Assembly (NCBI RefSeq): GCF_027920545.1
Contig: NZ_CP115859.1
Coordinates: 1,178,001-1,242,000 of the forward strand
Direction: 5' to 3'
DNA from: Chryseobacterium camelliae
GTDB lineage: Bacteria > Bacteroidota > Bacteroidia > Flavobacteriales > Weeksellaceae
Length of the DNA stretch: 64,000 nt
How positions within the stretch are numbered: the stretch's first letter is position 1; each line of letters starts with the position of its first letter. Shown piece by piece: positions 16,340 to 26,955 of this stretch. The position numbers and the translations under genes were made by a program. The notes under the pieces are model-generated. The model was given only the letters and a program-made list of their open reading frames with translations, was not told the origin of the DNA and made no database searches.

Positions 16340-18709
16340 TTAGCTCATTAATCTTTTCCACCAAGACTTTTTAACATCTGCATTATAACCATACCCATAT
16401 TTATAACCATACCCATACCCGCTATTTCTTTTTGATACATCATTCAGCACAAAACCTACATTATGAATCTTTTTATCTTTAATCTGATGATTGGCAAATG
16501 TAATCAATTCTTTCTCAGTATGCCCAGATCTCGTTACATATACCGTAACATCTGCCACATCAGCAATAAGGAAAGAATCGGTTACCAGCATTAATGGTGC
16601 CGTATCTAAAATAATATAGTCATAATGAGGTTTTAAACTTTCCATTAGCTCCTGATATCTTCCATTCGATAGAAGTTCTGTTGGATTAGGTGTAATTGCA
16701 CCAGAATAAATCACATCACAATATGGGTTGAATGAAGTCTGATGGGTAATTTCCGAAGCCTTCATCTGATCATCATACATAAATTCTGAAAGCCCGATCA
16801 TTCCTCTTCTGCTTTCATTATATCGTTGTAATTGAGGGTTCCTGATATCGGAACCAATAATAATCACCTTTTTTCTTGGTGTAGCCAATGTCAATGCTAA
16901 ATTTACCGAAGTAAAAGTTTTACCCTCTCCTTTTACTGTAGAGGTTACAAAAATTACATTCCCTTTTTTATTTTTAGGAAGCATAAAATTCAAATTGGTG
17001 ATTAAAATACGGAACGCTTCTGCCAATGGTGATAAATCATTCAACTGTACCAATTCAGTTTCTCCTTTCTCCAATGATGGTAGTTCTCCAATCACTGAAA
17101 CTCCCCTTGATAACTTCTCAAGATCATGTTTAGTCTGCACTTTATTATTGAATAGTCCTACCAAATAAATAACTCCAAACGGGATCAATAATCCAATAAT
17201 CAAAGCTCCCAAATAAATAATCATTTTTTTAGGGGAAACCGGAACAGGATTTGTTAACGCATCATCTACAATACGTGCTTTTGGTGCAGCAATTGCCAAT
17301 GAAATAGCCGCTTCTTCTCTTTTCTGCAGTAATAATAAATACAGCTGTTCTTTGATATTCTGCTGTCTCTCGATACTTCTAAATAATTTTTCCTGTACCG
17401 GAATTTTAGAAATCATTCCTGAAAGACGGTTCTGCTCCATCTGAATATTTGAACCTGCAATCTGTAATGCTGACTTGCTTTTTTGTAAGCTTGCTCCAAT
17501 TGCAGTACGCATTCCGTTGATCTGTTTGGTTATATCCTGTACCAAAGGGTTTGCTGTTGTTGAATTCTCCAACAATCGGTTTCTTTCAATGACCAATTGA
17601 TTATATGTTCCAATATCCGAAGTAGTATTTGAATCTTTCAAGCCTACATTCAGTGGCAATACCTGAAAATTTCCTTGTCTATTTAAATAACCTATCAAGC
17701 TATTTACTAATTCTAATTGAGATTCATTTTCCAGTTGCACATCACGTGTAGCAGCTACACTTTTTAATGACAATTCTGCTTCTGTCTGAATATCTGCTAT
17801 GTTATTTCTAACTTTAAAATCTTCTTTCTGATTTTCAACTTTGCCTAGTTCACTACCAATTAATTTAATTCTATCTTCAATAAATGAAGCTGTTTTCTGC
17901 GCTTCCGAACTTTTATCTAAAATGGCTTCACGATTGTAATTTACCGCTAAACGATTCAGAATTGCTTCCGTTTTTTCAGGTACCACATCATTCATTGAAA
18001 TCTTCAATACAGTCGCTTCATTCTGTACCAAGGTCACATTCAGATTTGTCAAAAGACTTCTTGCACGAGTCATCCCGGACATGAACTGTAAAGCATACTT
18101 TCCTTCATCTTTAGCAATCTTCTTAAAATGAGGATTTTTCTGAAAAATTACAATTCCGAAAGGTAATCTTACCGCTTTATTAAAATCTGTTTGTATATCC
18201 TGTTTGAAAAACTCTGACTGTAAAACAATACGTTCATTTTGTATTGATACCAGAACCTGCTTGACCGGATATTTAGCTTTTGGAAATTCTTCAATTACTC
18301 TTACTATAAACGGTGCCGTTTCTTTGTATAATTCAGTGTCTTTTACTTTTCCTTTTGCATAAATCCCGGTTTCCAATCCCAGCTCTCTCACGACAGAAAG
18401 CATTAATTTTTTAGATTTGAAAATCTCGATTTCATTATCTACTGAGTTTGTACCCATTCCGCCAATTCCTCCCAATTCAGAAATTACCGATAATTCCGGC
18501 TGCCCCGAAGTAGATTTTTTAACTTCTTTAATAAGTAATGTCGCTTCTGTATTATAAACAGGAACACTATACCTTAAGAAAAACCAAGCCCCGATAATTG
18601 TTATAATAACTCCAATGATAAACCAATACCAACGGTGCAGGTAAGGTTTAATCAATTCCCTCAAGTTTAAAGACTCTTCCTGGTTCTGATCCAAATAATT
18701 CTGATCCAC
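16340..18709 (-). CDS. wzc: Wzc-like polysaccharide co-polymerase with BY-kinase domain
   Basis: 789 residues. N-terminal Wzz domain with a first membrane segment at about residues 30-50, a long periplasmic coiled-coil part, a second membrane segment near 500, then a cytoplasmic tyrosine autokinase domain. Walker A is in [11 protein letters not shown] (about residues 588-598), an A' motif in GSDIRNP, and Walker B in [10 protein letters not shown]. The tail is a Tyr/Gly cluster ([12 protein letters not shown]) followed by a basic end, the expected phosphorylation cluster. It controls chain length and works with the Wza-like lipoprotein whose stop is 26 bp upstream. Kinase and co-polymerase are fused here. 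Confidence 0.92.
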   Translation of the reverse strand: MDQNYLDQNQEESLNLRELIKPYLHRWYWFIIGVIITIIGAWFFLRYSVPVYNTEATLLIKEVKKSTSGQPELSVISELGGIGGMGTNSVDNEIEIFKSKKLMLSVVRELGLETGIYAKGKVKDTELYKETAPFIVRVIEEFPKAKYPVKQVLVSIQNERIVLQSEFFKQDIQTDFNKAVRLPFGIVIFQKNPHFKKIAKDEGKYALQFMSGMTRARSLLTNLNVTLVQNEATVLKISMNDVVPEKTEAILNRLAVNYNREAILDKSSEAQKTASFIEDRIKLIGSELGKVENQKEDFKVRNNIADIQTEAELSLKSVAATRDVQLENESQLELVNSLIGYLNRQGNFQVLPLNVGLKDSNTTSDIGTYNQLVIERNRLLENSTTANPLVQDITKQINGMRTAIGASLQKSKSALQIAGSNIQMEQNRLSGMISKIPVQEKLFRSIERQQNIKEQLYLLLLQKREEAAISLAIAAPKARIVDDALTNPVPVSPKKMIIYLGALIIGLLIPFGVIYLVGLFNNKVQTKHDLEKLSRGVSVIGELPSLEKGETELVQLNDLSPLAEAFRILITNLNFMLPKNKKGNVIFVTSTVKGEGKTFTSVNLALTLATPRKKVIIIGSDIRNPQLQRYNESRRGMIGLSEFMYDDQMKASEITHQTSFNPYCDVIYSGAITPNPTELLSNGRYQELMESLKPHYDYIILDTAPLMLVTDSFLIADVADVTVYVTRSGHTEKELITFANHQIKDKKIHNVGFVLNDVSKRNSGYGYGYKYGYGYNADVKKSWWKRLMS

Positions 18710-18735
18710 TATAAATGATTAGGTGTGTGTAAAAA

Positions 18736-19545
18736 TTAATTTTTTGTTAATGCTAAAATACCGATTGCTAAAGAAGCAATAACAGACGCAATAGATATAT
18801 ATAATCCAGTATTCGGGTCTACTCTTGCCGCTTTTTCTCTGTTAGCATTTGGCTGTACGTAAATAATGTCGTTTTGTTTTAAATAATAATACGGAGAATT
18901 GATGAACTGTGCACTGGTAAGATCTATTCTTTCTTTAGTAAACTGACCATCAACATTTCTAACTACTAATACATTAGTTCTTACCCCATAAGAAGTAAGA
19001 TCTCCTGCCAACCCTAATGCGCTTAGCAAAGTTGCGTTTCCGTCAGGAACCAAATACGTTCCCGGTCTTGTTACCTCTCCTAATACAGAAACCCTGAAAT
19101 TGATCAATTTTACATCTACCACAGGCTCTTTGACATATTCGCGAATTAAATCCGTCAGCTTCAACCTGAATGTCTCTAGATTTTCATTTTTTGTATTTAC
19201 CTTTCCAATCTGTGGGAAAACAATATTCCCGTCGGTATCTACGTTGTATGTAGGACCGGAAACAGGAACCTGTTGAGGAAGATTATTAGAACTTGGGGTA
19301 GAATATTGTGTAATTGTAGTACCTGATGAATAGGTCTGATTAAAAGGTTTTACTACATCCATATCTTTCGCAGAAACTGTAATTAACAACTGATCTCCCG
19401 GCTGTAGCGTACTCCTGCTGTTTTTTACAGAATTGTCCAATACCAGGTTTTCAATATCTTTCATATAGTTGATCTCCTGTCTTGTTCCACATGAAAACAA
19501 TAACACTGACAGCGCACCGCCCCAAATACAATTTTTCCAATTCAT
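18736..19545 (-). CDS. wza: Wza-like outer-membrane polysaccharide export lipoprotein
   Basis: About 269 residues from the preferred ATG at 19545. The frame is open to 19599, but a strong promoter box lies at 19563-19570, so a start at 19545 (MNWKNCIWGG) is required and it yields a proper lipoprotein signal with lipobox LLFSC. A polysaccharide-export domain (DQLLITVSAKD...) is followed by SLBB-type segments (LGEVTRPGTYLVPDG) and a C-terminal membrane helix (ISIASVIASLAIGILAL). It would form the export channel with the Wzc-like protein. Confidence 0.9.
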   Translation of the reverse strand: MNWKNCIWGGALSVLLFSCGTRQEINYMKDIENLVLDNSVKNSRSTLQPGDQLLITVSAKDMDVVKPFNQTYSSGTTITQYSTPSSNNLPQQVPVSGPTYNVDTDGNIVFPQIGKVNTKNENLETFRLKLTDLIREYVKEPVVDVKLINFRVSVLGEVTRPGTYLVPDGNATLLSALGLAGDLTSYGVRTNVLVVRNVDGQFTKERIDLTSAQFINSPYYYLKQNDIIYVQPNANREKAARVDPNTGLYISIASVIASLAIGILALTKN

Positions 19546-19562
19546 TCCTGATATATTTTTCA

Positions 19563-19592
19563 CAAAAATATGATTATTATTTTTTAAACAAA
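19563..19592 (-). promoter_or_regulatory. Bacteroidota-type promoter for the wza-wzc operon
   Basis: On the minus strand TTTG (19589-19592) is followed after 18 bases by TATTTTTG (19563-19570), matching the TTTG-N-TAnnTTTG consensus. Transcription would start a few bases downstream and leave a short leader before the ATG at 19545. It indicates that export and later sugar genes can be transcribed independently of the two upstream genes. Confidence 0.7.
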
Positions 19593-19678
19593 GTCTCAAT
19601 TTTATTTTTTATTCATACTAAAGTCAAAATTCAAAAGTTTAGATTTTGTAGTAATTTTTAAGCTTCAGTATTCCTTTA

Positions 19679-20671
19679 TTATCTTAATATTGATTTGTAT
19701 TTATCTAATTTTGCATATACTTTTTTTACTTCCTGAGATTTTTCTTTCTGCAATATCAGCACCGCATCTGTGGTAAATACAAAAATACAGTTTTTCATTC
19801 CTACAAAAGCCGTAAAAATATCTGTTCCAATTACCATATTTCCATTTTCATCTACAGGATGACCATTTGATCTGAGATAATCATATAACGATTCGAAAGA
19901 ACCCAGATCGTTCCATCTGAAATAAGCAGGAATCACTTTAATCTTTCTTGAACGTTCCATCACCGCATAATCGATACTCAAAGACGGTATTCTTGATGAG
20001 GCTTCAGCATTCAGGATATTACCTTTAGAAAGTTCCCAGACTTCTGTACATCTTTCGTAAATCTCCTGTTGATAATTTTTAAGTTCTTCTAATAGAGATC
20101 CAGCTTTGCAACAAAACATTCCGGAATTCCACAGGAAAGTTCCACGTTCTAAAAATTCCTGGGCTGTTTCCGTATTGGGTTTTTCTCGGAATGACAATAC
20201 ATTCTTCCCTTCATATTCTATGTATCCATAGCCTGTTTCCGGCTTAGAAGGAATTACCCCAAAGGTCACCAAAAAACCCTGCTTTGCTAAATCTATAGAT
20301 TCTCTGATTGCCTTCTCATAATTTTCGTCATCCTGAATCTGATGGTCTGAAGGCGTAATTAATAAAATATCCTCTTTATCTACTGCTAACGCTGCAAAAG
20401 CAATAGCTGCCGCCGTATTTCTCGCTACTGTTTCTGTAATAAATTGCTTAGGAGCGTTAATCCCTTTTAAAATGTCTTTACTCCATTCAATATGATCATG
20501 GTTACCTACCACCATAAGTTCATCTACTAAACCGACATTTCTTTCTGCTGTTAATTCAAACAACGATTTTCCAGAGAAAAGCTTTAAGAACTGCTTAGGA
20601 TGCTGCTTTCGTGACAGTGGCCACAACCTGCTTCCTACCCCACCACTTAAAATAACATTATAAATTTTCAT
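19679..20671 (-). CDS. manC: Mannose-1-phosphate guanylyltransferase
   Basis: 330 residues with the sugar-nucleotidyltransferase signature ILSGGVGSRLWPLSRKQHPKQFL at the N-terminus, ITPSDHQI, GYGYIEYEG, FREKP and WNSGMF. It makes GDP-mannose from mannose-1-phosphate and GTP. Length equals the catalytic domain alone, without the phosphomannose isomerase domain of longer ManC/AlgA proteins. It is 17 bp after the CapD-like gene. GDP-mannose would feed mannose or fucose-type residues, although no GDP-sugar converting enzyme is in the window. Confidence 0.9.
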   Translation of the reverse strand: MKIYNVILSGGVGSRLWPLSRKQHPKQFLKLFSGKSLFELTAERNVGLVDELMVVGNHDHIEWSKDILKGINAPKQFITETVARNTAAAIAFAALAVDKEDILLITPSDHQIQDDENYEKAIRESIDLAKQGFLVTFGVIPSKPETGYGYIEYEGKNVLSFREKPNTETAQEFLERGTFLWNSGMFCCKAGSLLEELKNYQQEIYERCTEVWELSKGNILNAEASSRIPSLSIDYAVMERSRKIKVIPAYFRWNDLGSFESLYDYLRSNGHPVDENGNMVIGTDIFTAFVGMKNCIFVFTTDAVLILQKEKSQEVKKVYAKLDKYKSILR

Positions 20672-20688
20672 ATTTTTATTTTAAGTCG

Positions 20689-22644
20689 TTATTGTATTGT
20701 GCTTTCCATATTTTTTGAATCCAAAACTTCAAATTCTGAATTATTACTGATGAATTCAGGGACAATAGTCTTCAGTATTTTCACTACTTCCAATCTGTCT
20801 CTTTTAACTGCTGATTTGATAATCTGTACGCATAATATGTCAATCTCTTCAAATCCCATAGTCGGATCTTTAGAAATCATAATCTTTTCGTGGTGTGTAG
20901 GAACTGTTGTCGCATTATCACTCAACAATTCTTCGTACAATTTTTCTCCTGGCCTTAAACCAATAAAGCTTATTTTAATATCTAAATCCGGTGTGTATCC
21001 TGATAATTTTATCATTCTTTTAGCCAAATCTAAAATCTTCACAGGTTCTCCCATGTCGAAAACATATATTTCCCCTCCATTTCCCATTGTCCCAGCCTGC
21101 AACACCAATTCACAAGCTTCAGGAATCGTCATGAAGTAACGGATAATATCAGGATGTGTAATTGTAATCGGGCCTCCTTTTTCAATTTGTTTTTTAAAGT
21201 GAGGAATCACAGAACCATTTGATCCTAATACATTTCCAAAACGTGTTGTTATAAATTTGGTGACATTCCCTTCCGAATTCTGTAAAGACTGTACAAAAAG
21301 CTCTGCAGTCCTTTTCGAAGCCCCCATAACGTTTGTAGGATTTACAGCCTTATCTGTGGAAACCATCACAAAACGGTTGACCTTATATTCTTTTGAAAGC
21401 AATGCCACGTTTTTGGTCCCTAAAACATTGACAAAAATTGCTTCATGAGGATTATCCTCTATCAAAGGTACATGCTTATATGCTGCAGCATGATACACCA
21501 TTGAAAACTGATGTTCCTCGAATATCTTTTCAAGCCTGTATTTATTTGAAATATCAGCCAATATAAATTTAAAATTCTGATCCGGAAATTTTTCTACCAA
21601 TTCCAATTCCAGTTCATACAAAGGAGATTCAGCCTGATCTAATACAACAATTAAAGAAGGATTAAACTGAGCTACCTGCCTTACAATCTCACTTCCAATA
21701 GACCCCGCTCCACCTGTCACTAATACATTTTTATTAAAATGTCTTTTTTTCACCTCTTCGTTTTCAATTTTAATAGGCTTACGATTCAACAAATCTTCAA
21801 TCTGAAGCTGTCGTATCCCTCCTACCAAATCAGAATCTCTCATTTTACTTAAGGACGGGGCTTTTAATACTTTCAAACCATTATCCAAGGCTAAAGTCAT
21901 CCACTCTTCAAGTTCCTGCTTGGTCATGATCTCCTTAATGATCAATACCGCATCAAACTTTCTGATCAGATTTTCATTTTTAAAGAAATGTTCCTGGTTG
22001 TATATTTTGTGCCCTAATAACATAGCCCGATTGGAGTCTGATCTTTTCGTCAGGAAACCATATAATCTATAGGGGTAGCTAGGATTATGCATGATTGCTC
22101 TCGCTACAGATACCGATGCATCTCCCACCCCTACAACAGCCACCTTTACTTTATATGAAAAACCTTTATAATCAATTAATGTATTAAAAAACTGCTTGGT
22201 CACCATTCTAAAAAAGAACATTGCAGAAACAGAGATGAAAAAATATAAAAACAGATTAGGATAAAGATATGGAGTTCTCCCTAGTAATGTCTCTGCAAAA
22301 TAATTAATCACAAGCAAAGTCACTAAGGTACTCCCTGAAGCAAACATGATTTTAAAGAAATCGAAGAAAGTAGAATGTCTTATAATCCCCGCATATGTTT
22401 TAAATACAAACATAAACAGGACATTAATACAAATGACCCCACCTATTTTTTGAAATGTATATTCAGGAAAACTGTCCCTCACATGCAGTTTCTCTAAAAA
22501 GAGAGAAGAAAGCACTATAGAGAACAGCACGATAAGAATATCTATAATAATCACTAACCAACGAGGAACATATCTTAATTTTGTAATTTTTAATATGTTA
22601 TCCCCATCGTACAGTACACTAAAAGCATTCAATAGCTTTTTCAT
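20689..22644 (-). CDS. CapD/WbpM-like membrane-bound UDP-sugar 4,6-dehydratase
   Basis: 651 residues: four N-terminal membrane segments (within about 28-150), a CoA-binding-like domain (VVGVGDASVSVARAI), and a C-terminal extended SDR domain with TGGAGSIGSEIV and MVSTDKAVNPTNVMGASKR, where Met replaces the usual catalytic Tyr. WbpM/PglF homologues convert UDP-GlcNAc to the 4-keto-6-deoxy sugar that leads to QuiNAc, FucNAc or bacillosamine. It is the first gene of the minus-strand polysaccharide operon, next to a promoter box. No dedicated 4-reductase or aminotransferase follows directly. Confidence 0.88.
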   Translation of the reverse strand: MKKLLNAFSVLYDGDNILKITKLRYVPRWLVIIIDILIVLFSIVLSSLFLEKLHVRDSFPEYTFQKIGGVICINVLFMFVFKTYAGIIRHSTFFDFFKIMFASGSTLVTLLVINYFAETLLGRTPYLYPNLFLYFFISVSAMFFFRMVTKQFFNTLIDYKGFSYKVKVAVVGVGDASVSVARAIMHNPSYPYRLYGFLTKRSDSNRAMLLGHKIYNQEHFFKNENLIRKFDAVLIIKEIMTKQELEEWMTLALDNGLKVLKAPSLSKMRDSDLVGGIRQLQIEDLLNRKPIKIENEEVKKRHFNKNVLVTGGAGSIGSEIVRQVAQFNPSLIVVLDQAESPLYELELELVEKFPDQNFKFILADISNKYRLEKIFEEHQFSMVYHAAAYKHVPLIEDNPHEAIFVNVLGTKNVALLSKEYKVNRFVMVSTDKAVNPTNVMGASKRTAELFVQSLQNSEGNVTKFITTRFGNVLGSNGSVIPHFKKQIEKGGPITITHPDIIRYFMTIPEACELVLQAGTMGNGGEIYVFDMGEPVKILDLAKRMIKLSGYTPDLDIKISFIGLRPGEKLYEELLSDNATTVPTHHEKIMISKDPTMGFEEIDILCVQIIKSAVKRDRLEVVKILKTIVPEFISNNSEFEVLDSKNMESTIQ

Positions 22645-22675
22645 TCAACATCAATTGGTTTTATAATTTTGGCTA

Positions 22676-22683
22676 CAAATATA
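22676..22683 (-). promoter_or_regulatory. -7 promoter box for the polysaccharide operon
   Basis: TATATTTG on the minus strand, 31 bases before the CapD-like start, matches TAnnTTTG. No clear TTG was seen at standard spacing. The rest of the interval to recX (22684-22853) holds no gene and only AT-rich sequence. Confidence 0.5.
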
Positions 22684-22853
22684 ATGATATTATTCATTCT
22701 TATCACTTAGTCTTGAATTTATTTTTATTGTTCATATATGTGATATGTGAAAATAATCTCCAATATCTATTATATACATTAAAGTCACTATAGCTCCCAG
22801 TACATTCTCACTAAAAGCAGTTATCCAATATGCTCTTAATCATTAATTAGAAA

Positions 22854-23315
22854 TTAAACACTCAACATATTCAAAATACTTTCATATTCAAAACCCCGGC
22901 TCATTAAATATTTTATGGTTTTTGCCTTTTTCTGATATTCTTTCAAACTTTTCTGTTTTGAAGAGTAATCTTCATAGATTTTTTGAAGCGTTTTTTCATA
23001 GTCCGCTTCATCAATTTCATTAAAACAGGAATTGATAAGCTTTTCAGAAATCTGTTTTTGCTTCAGGTTCATTTTAATTTTATTCCTGCCCCAATGTTTG
23101 ATGTAAAATTTGCCACGAATGTAACTTCTGGTAAACCTTTCTTCATTCAGATAATTTTCTTTCAGAAGATAAAGCATAATTTCTTCCTTAGCTTCCTCAA
23201 TCAAAAGAAACTCTTTCATTTTCTGCTCCACTTCCGCGTGACAGCGATCCTGGTACACACAATAGTTTACCAGTTTCAGTTTAATTTCATCAAAAGTGAA
23301 AGATTTCTTTTCCAT
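22854..23315 (-). CDS. recX: RecX-family regulator of RecA
   Basis: 153 residues with the RecX pattern of three tandem three-helix repeats: YCVYQDRCHAEVEQKM, then LLKENYLNEERFTRSYIRGKF, then the conserved KHWGRNKIKMNLKQKQIS and the ending KTIKYLMSRGFEYESI. RecX modulates RecA filament growth. recA is not in the window. It stands alone between the glycan locus and glyA, with the glyA terminator just before its start, so it probably has its own weak promoter. Confidence 0.9.
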   Translation of the reverse strand: MEKKSFTFDEIKLKLVNYCVYQDRCHAEVEQKMKEFLLIEEAKEEIMLYLLKENYLNEERFTRSYIRGKFYIKHWGRNKIKMNLKQKQISEKLINSCFNEIDEADYEKTLQKIYEDYSSKQKSLKEYQKKAKTIKYLMSRGFEYESILNMLSV

Positions 23316-23331
23316 AACTTACAGATACAAA

Positions 23332-23358
23332 AAAGAATGAGCTTAATGCTCATTCTTT
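23332..23358 (-). terminator. Intrinsic terminator after glyA
   Basis: An 11-bp stem (AAAGAATGAGC paired with GCTCATTCTTT) around a short loop, followed on the minus strand by a T run. It separates glyA from recX; on the plus strand there is also a T-rich tail. Confidence 0.8.
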
Positions 23359-23382
23359 ATATTTTTTTAACGAAGGTAAATA

Positions 23383-24648
23383 TTAATAATTGAATAATGC
23401 TTTACCTTCCATTAATTCATTAACTTTCTTTCTTACAGAAGTAATCACTTCTTCATTTTTAATATTGTCAACCACTTCAGAAATAAATCCTGCAATGGTA
23501 TCCATATCATTTTCTTTCAATCCTCTTGTTGTGATTGCCGCTGTTCCCAATCTGATTCCGGAAGTCGTGAATGGCGACTTATCATCAAACGGAACCATGT
23601 TTTTATTACAGGTAATATCAGCAAGAACCAAAGCTTTTTCAGTCTCTTTACCGTTTACATTTTTATTTCTAAGATCAACAAGCATTAAGTGATTATCTGT
23701 TCCGCCGCTTACAATATCAAATCCTCTGTCGATCATCGCTTTTGCTAAAGCCTGAGCGTTTGACTGAACTTGTTTTGCATACGTTAAGAACTGATCATCC
23801 AAAGCTTCCCCAAAAGCAACTGCTTTACCAGCAATTACATGCTCAAGCGGGCCTCCCTGAATTCCCGGGAAAACAGCTCCGTCAAGAACCTGGCTCATCA
23901 TTTTGATCTCTCCTTTCGGAGTTTTGTGACCGTAAGTATTCTCGAAATCTTTACCCATCATGATCATACCTCCTCTTGGGCCTCTTAATGTCTTATGAGT
24001 CGTAGTGGTGACCACATGACAGTGTTCGAACGGATTATTTAGAAGACCTTTTGCAACCAGACCTGCAGGGTGCGCAATATCTGCCCAAAGTGTAGCTCCG
24101 ATCTCATCAGCAACCTCTCTGAACTTAGCATAATCCAAATCTCTTGAATAAGCAGAGAAACCAGCGATTAGCATTTTTGGTTTTTCTCTCAACGCCACTT
24201 CTCTCATCTGATCGTAATCGATAAGACCGGTTTCCTGCTGAACACCGTAAGAAACTACATCATATTGAATACCTGAGAAGTTTACAGATGAACCGTGAGT
24301 AAGGTGACCTCCCATTGAAAGATCCATTCCCATGATTTTATCTCCCGGTTTTAAAACCGCCAAATAAATTGCCGCATTAGCCTGAGAACCAGAATGTGGC
24401 TGAACATTTACATAATCTACTCCGAAAAGTTCTTTAGCTCTGTTGATTGCCAAAGTTTCAACCTCATCTACTACTTCACATCCTCCGTAATATCTTTTAC
24501 CAGGATATCCTTCAGCATATTTGTTAGTCAATACGCTTCCCATTGCTTTCATCACATTTTCAGAAACAAAATTTTCTGATGCAATCATCTCAATTCCATG
24601 GGTTTGTCTTTGTCTTTCCTTTTCAATCAGGTCGAAAATAATGTCCAT
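23383..24648 (-). CDS. glyA: Serine hydroxymethyltransferase
   Basis: 421 residues from the ATG at 24648; the open frame extends to 24681 but homologues start at [15 protein letters not shown] and the promoter box lies at 24679-24686, inside the longer version. PLP-dependent enzyme interconverting serine and glycine with tetrahydrofolate. Motifs: [30 protein letters not shown], and the Schiff-base Lys in [16 protein letters not shown]. It is a single-gene unit with its own promoter and terminator. Confidence 0.97.
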   Translation of the reverse strand: MDIIFDLIEKERQRQTHGIEMIASENFVSENVMKAMGSVLTNKYAEGYPGKRYYGGCEVVDEVETLAINRAKELFGVDYVNVQPHSGSQANAAIYLAVLKPGDKIMGMDLSMGGHLTHGSSVNFSGIQYDVVSYGVQQETGLIDYDQMREVALREKPKMLIAGFSAYSRDLDYAKFREVADEIGATLWADIAHPAGLVAKGLLNNPFEHCHVVTTTTHKTLRGPRGGMIMMGKDFENTYGHKTPKGEIKMMSQVLDGAVFPGIQGGPLEHVIAGKAVAFGEALDDQFLTYAKQVQSNAQALAKAMIDRGFDIVSGGTDNHLMLVDLRNKNVNGKETEKALVLADITCNKNMVPFDDKSPFTTSGIRLGTAAITTRGLKENDMDTIAGFISEVVDNIKNEEVITSVRKKVNELMEGKALFNY

Positions 24649-24678
24649 ATTACTTTTAGTTTTTGAAATTTTCCACCC

Positions 24679-24686
24679 CAAAAGTA
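24679..24686 (-). promoter_or_regulatory. -7 promoter box for glyA
   Basis: TACTTTTG on the minus strand matches TAnnTTTG and lies 30 bases before the preferred glyA start, which helps to reject the longer open frame. Confidence 0.6.
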
Positions 24687-24742
24687 CGAAATTTTCGGTG
24701 AGATTAGCATATCAAATATGATTTAAAAAACCGTATTCTAAA

Positions 24743-25777
24743 TTAGAGCCTCTTATATCTTTGTTTAAAGTACAAACTTACTTTTACTAAAAGAATGAAT
24801 ACAGGAACTTCAACCAGAGGGCCGATAACTCCTACAAAAGCCTGAGCAGAGTGAATTCCAAATACAGCAATACTTACGGCAATAGCCAGTTCAAAATTAT
24901 TTCCCGTTGCTGTAAAAGCAATCGAAATATTCTTATCATAGGGAACTCTCATAAGCTTGTTTACAAAAAAGCTGATAAAAAACATCAAGACAAAATAAAT
25001 GATCAGAGGTATCGCAATTTGTACAACATCCATAGGGAGTTCTAATATTTTATCGCCTTTCAGACTAAACATCAAAACAATTGTAAATAATAATGCATAA
25101 AGAGTAATTGGTGAAATCATTGGAATATACTTCCGGTTGTACCAGTCTTTTCCTTTATTCTTAATAAGAAGATAGCGAGATAAGAAACCGGCTAAGAAAG
25201 GAATTCCTAAATAAATTAGTACGCTTTCTATCACTTCATATATCGGAACAGAAACTGTGAAGCTCCCGAGTCCTAATTTCTGAGGAAGAACATTAATAAA
25301 AAGCCATACAAAAAAACTATAAGAAACAATTTGAAAAACACTATTTAATGCAACCAGCAAAGCCGCATATTCACGATTGCCCTTCGCAAGATCATTCCAG
25401 ACAATTACCATAGCGATACATCTTGCCAAACCTATCAGAATCAGCCCTACCATATAATCAGGTTCATTTCTGAGAAAAACAATTGCAAGAACAAACATCA
25501 AAACCGGACCTACCATCCAGTTTAGAAACAATGAAACTGATATTACTTTTTTATCTTTAAAAACCTTCGGGAGCAGGCTATAATCCACTTTTGCCAAAGG
25601 AGGATACATCATAAGAATAAGACCGATCGCCAAAGGTATATTGGTTGTTCCGGAAGAAAATGATTTTGTAACCTGTGAAATATCAGGGAAATAATATCCT
25701 AATCCTACACCTGCAATCATTGCCAGAAATATCCAAAATGTTAAATACCTATCAAGAAATTTTAATTTAGGCTGCAT
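24743..25777 (-). CDS. acr3: ACR3-family arsenite efflux transporter
   Basis: 344 residues with about ten membrane segments. ACR3 features seen: [21 protein letters not shown] at the N-terminus, [41 protein letters not shown] (containing the Cys essential in the family) and [19 protein letters not shown]. It exports arsenite from the cytoplasm. It is the last gene of the arsR-DUF6428-arsC-acr3 operon, 6 bp after arsC. Confidence 0.95.
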   Translation of the reverse strand: MQPKLKFLDRYLTFWIFLAMIAGVGLGYYFPDISQVTKSFSSGTTNIPLAIGLILMMYPPLAKVDYSLLPKVFKDKKVISVSLFLNWMVGPVLMFVLAIVFLRNEPDYMVGLILIGLARCIAMVIVWNDLAKGNREYAALLVALNSVFQIVSYSFFVWLFINVLPQKLGLGSFTVSVPIYEVIESVLIYLGIPFLAGFLSRYLLIKNKGKDWYNRKYIPMISPITLYALLFTIVLMFSLKGDKILELPMDVVQIAIPLIIYFVLMFFISFFVNKLMRVPYDKNISIAFTATGNNFELAIAVSIAVFGIHSAQAFVGVIGPLVEVPVFILLVKVSLYFKQRYKRL

Positions 25778-25783
25778 GATGAA

Positions 25784-26395
25784 CTATTTCTTTATTTGTG
25801 AAAAAACATAAAACATTTCTGAGGCAATCTGCAAGCTTCTTTCGCTATAAACTTTGGTTTGCTCAGGGGTATGATCTGAAATTTTCGGATCTTCAAAAGT
25901 AATAGGAACCCGCTTTTCAACACCAAGGATAAAAGGACAGCCATCGTCTGCCTGAGAGCAGGTCATAATTGCTGCAAAATCACTTACCGGGTTGAATACA
26001 TCATCATATTTTTTAGAAAACCCGATAACAGGCAATGCATTTCCATCGAATTTTATCGCGTAAATCGAATTTTCAGCTTCGCTTAATTTCCACACATTAA
26101 AACCTACGTCAGACAATGTTTCTGCAATCTTAGGAAACAATGCCGTTGCTTCTGTGCCTCCCGAATAACACTGAGTATCAGAAATAGCATAATAATGACT
26201 CGCTGTCTGAGCCCAGATCTGAGCCAAATGGCTTCTTCGGGAATTGTGTGTACATATGAAATTGAGATGAATAGGTTTCAGATCTTTAACCTTCTGCTGA
26301 ATATAATCGATTAAAGGTTGCAAAATTCTTTTTCGATCATCGGTAATTTCCTGTTGAAGAATATTTTCAACATATGCTGACAATTTTGGATTCAT
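25784..26395 (-). CDS. arsC: Arsenate reductase, low-MW phosphatase fold
   Basis: 203 residues with the P-loop FICTHNSRRSHLAQ (catalytic Cys about residue 49), later MTCSQADDGCPF with two Cys, and a C-terminal VPITFEDPK. This is the LMW-PTPase type of ArsC seen in Bacteroidota, reducing arsenate to arsenite with help of further Cys residues and a thiol reductant. The phosphatase fold alone could suggest a protein tyrosine phosphatase, but the operon with acr3 and arsR settles the role. Confidence 0.88.
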   Translation of the reverse strand: MNPKLSAYVENILQQEITDDRKRILQPLIDYIQQKVKDLKPIHLNFICTHNSRRSHLAQIWAQTASHYYAISDTQCYSGGTEATALFPKIAETLSDVGFNVWKLSEAENSIYAIKFDGNALPVIGFSKKYDDVFNPVSDFAAIMTCSQADDGCPFILGVEKRVPITFEDPKISDHTPEQTKVYSERSLQIASEMFYVFSQIKK

Positions 26396-26413
26396 TGTAA
26401 TGATTTAAAAAAA

Positions 26414-26887
26414 TTAGCAGCAACCCGAGTTAGGAGAACAGGAGTTCTGCTTATTTCCGGACAGTTCACTCAAATTAACTTTTTGTTTTTGTGGAGGAAT
26501 TCCGCACGCATCCTGAGCAAGACAAGCTGTCAGCTTATTTTTTAAAACAAAATGCTTTCCGTTGAATTCAAGATCATACTTTCCGATCGTTGTGTCCTGA
26601 TATTCCACTTCAATTTCAAAATTTCCGATGCCTAATTTCTCTTCTGAAAGATGAATGATATGAAGGAGCTTTCCCGGTTTTAAACGATGTTCATCATCAT
26701 CCGCATTCCAAAGCTGGAAATTTACTTTTTCCTCTTTTCTAATGGTTCCTCCGCAATCGATGAAGTTTTTGGTCACCATTCCGATTTCTGTTACATGAAA
26801 ATGTTCCGGTACAAATTGTCCGTTTTCAAGCTCAAATTCCACATGGTCTAATGTTGGAAGAATTTCTTTGATTTGTTCTAATGTCAT
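26414..26887 (-). CDS. DUF6428-type protein of ars operons, Cys-rich tail
   Basis: 157 residues, mostly a soluble beta-rich domain without a recognised catalytic motif, ending in a Cys-rich tail (NSCSPNSGCC). A further Cys pair is in TACLAQDACGIP and one Cys in IDCGG. Proteins of this type recur next to arsR and arsC in Bacteroidota. The Cys content suggests metalloid or thiol chemistry, but no function is established from the sequence. It lies 18 bp ahead of arsC, and a copy of the ArsR dyad sits just upstream. Confidence 0.7.
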   Translation of the reverse strand: MTLEQIKEILPTLDHVEFELENGQFVPEHFHVTEIGMVTKNFIDCGGTIRKEEKVNFQLWNADDDEHRLKPGKLLHIIHLSEEKLGIGNFEIEVEYQDTTIGKYDLEFNGKHFVLKNKLTACLAQDACGIPPQKQKVNLSELSGNKQNSCSPNSGCC

Positions 26888-26919
26888 TATATATATTTTT
26901 TAAAATTGAAACATTATAA

Positions 26920-26937
26920 TATCGCAATATTACGATA
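26920..26937 (-). promoter_or_regulatory. Second ArsR operator dyad, inside the operon
   Basis: TATCG-C-AATATT-A-CGATA, an 18-bp dyad with one mismatched pair, is identical to the site upstream of arsR. It lies in the 68-bp gap between arsR and the DUF6428 gene, so the distal three genes may be repressed separately from the regulator. Confidence 0.75.
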
Positions 26938-26955
26938 ATTGGTTTTAAATTTTTT

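Noticed and set aside
20699..21139. Long plus-strand ORFs over the CapD-like gene and similar antisense ORFs throughout
   Set aside because: They lie entirely within well-supported genes on the other strand and show no domain or signal; typical shadows.
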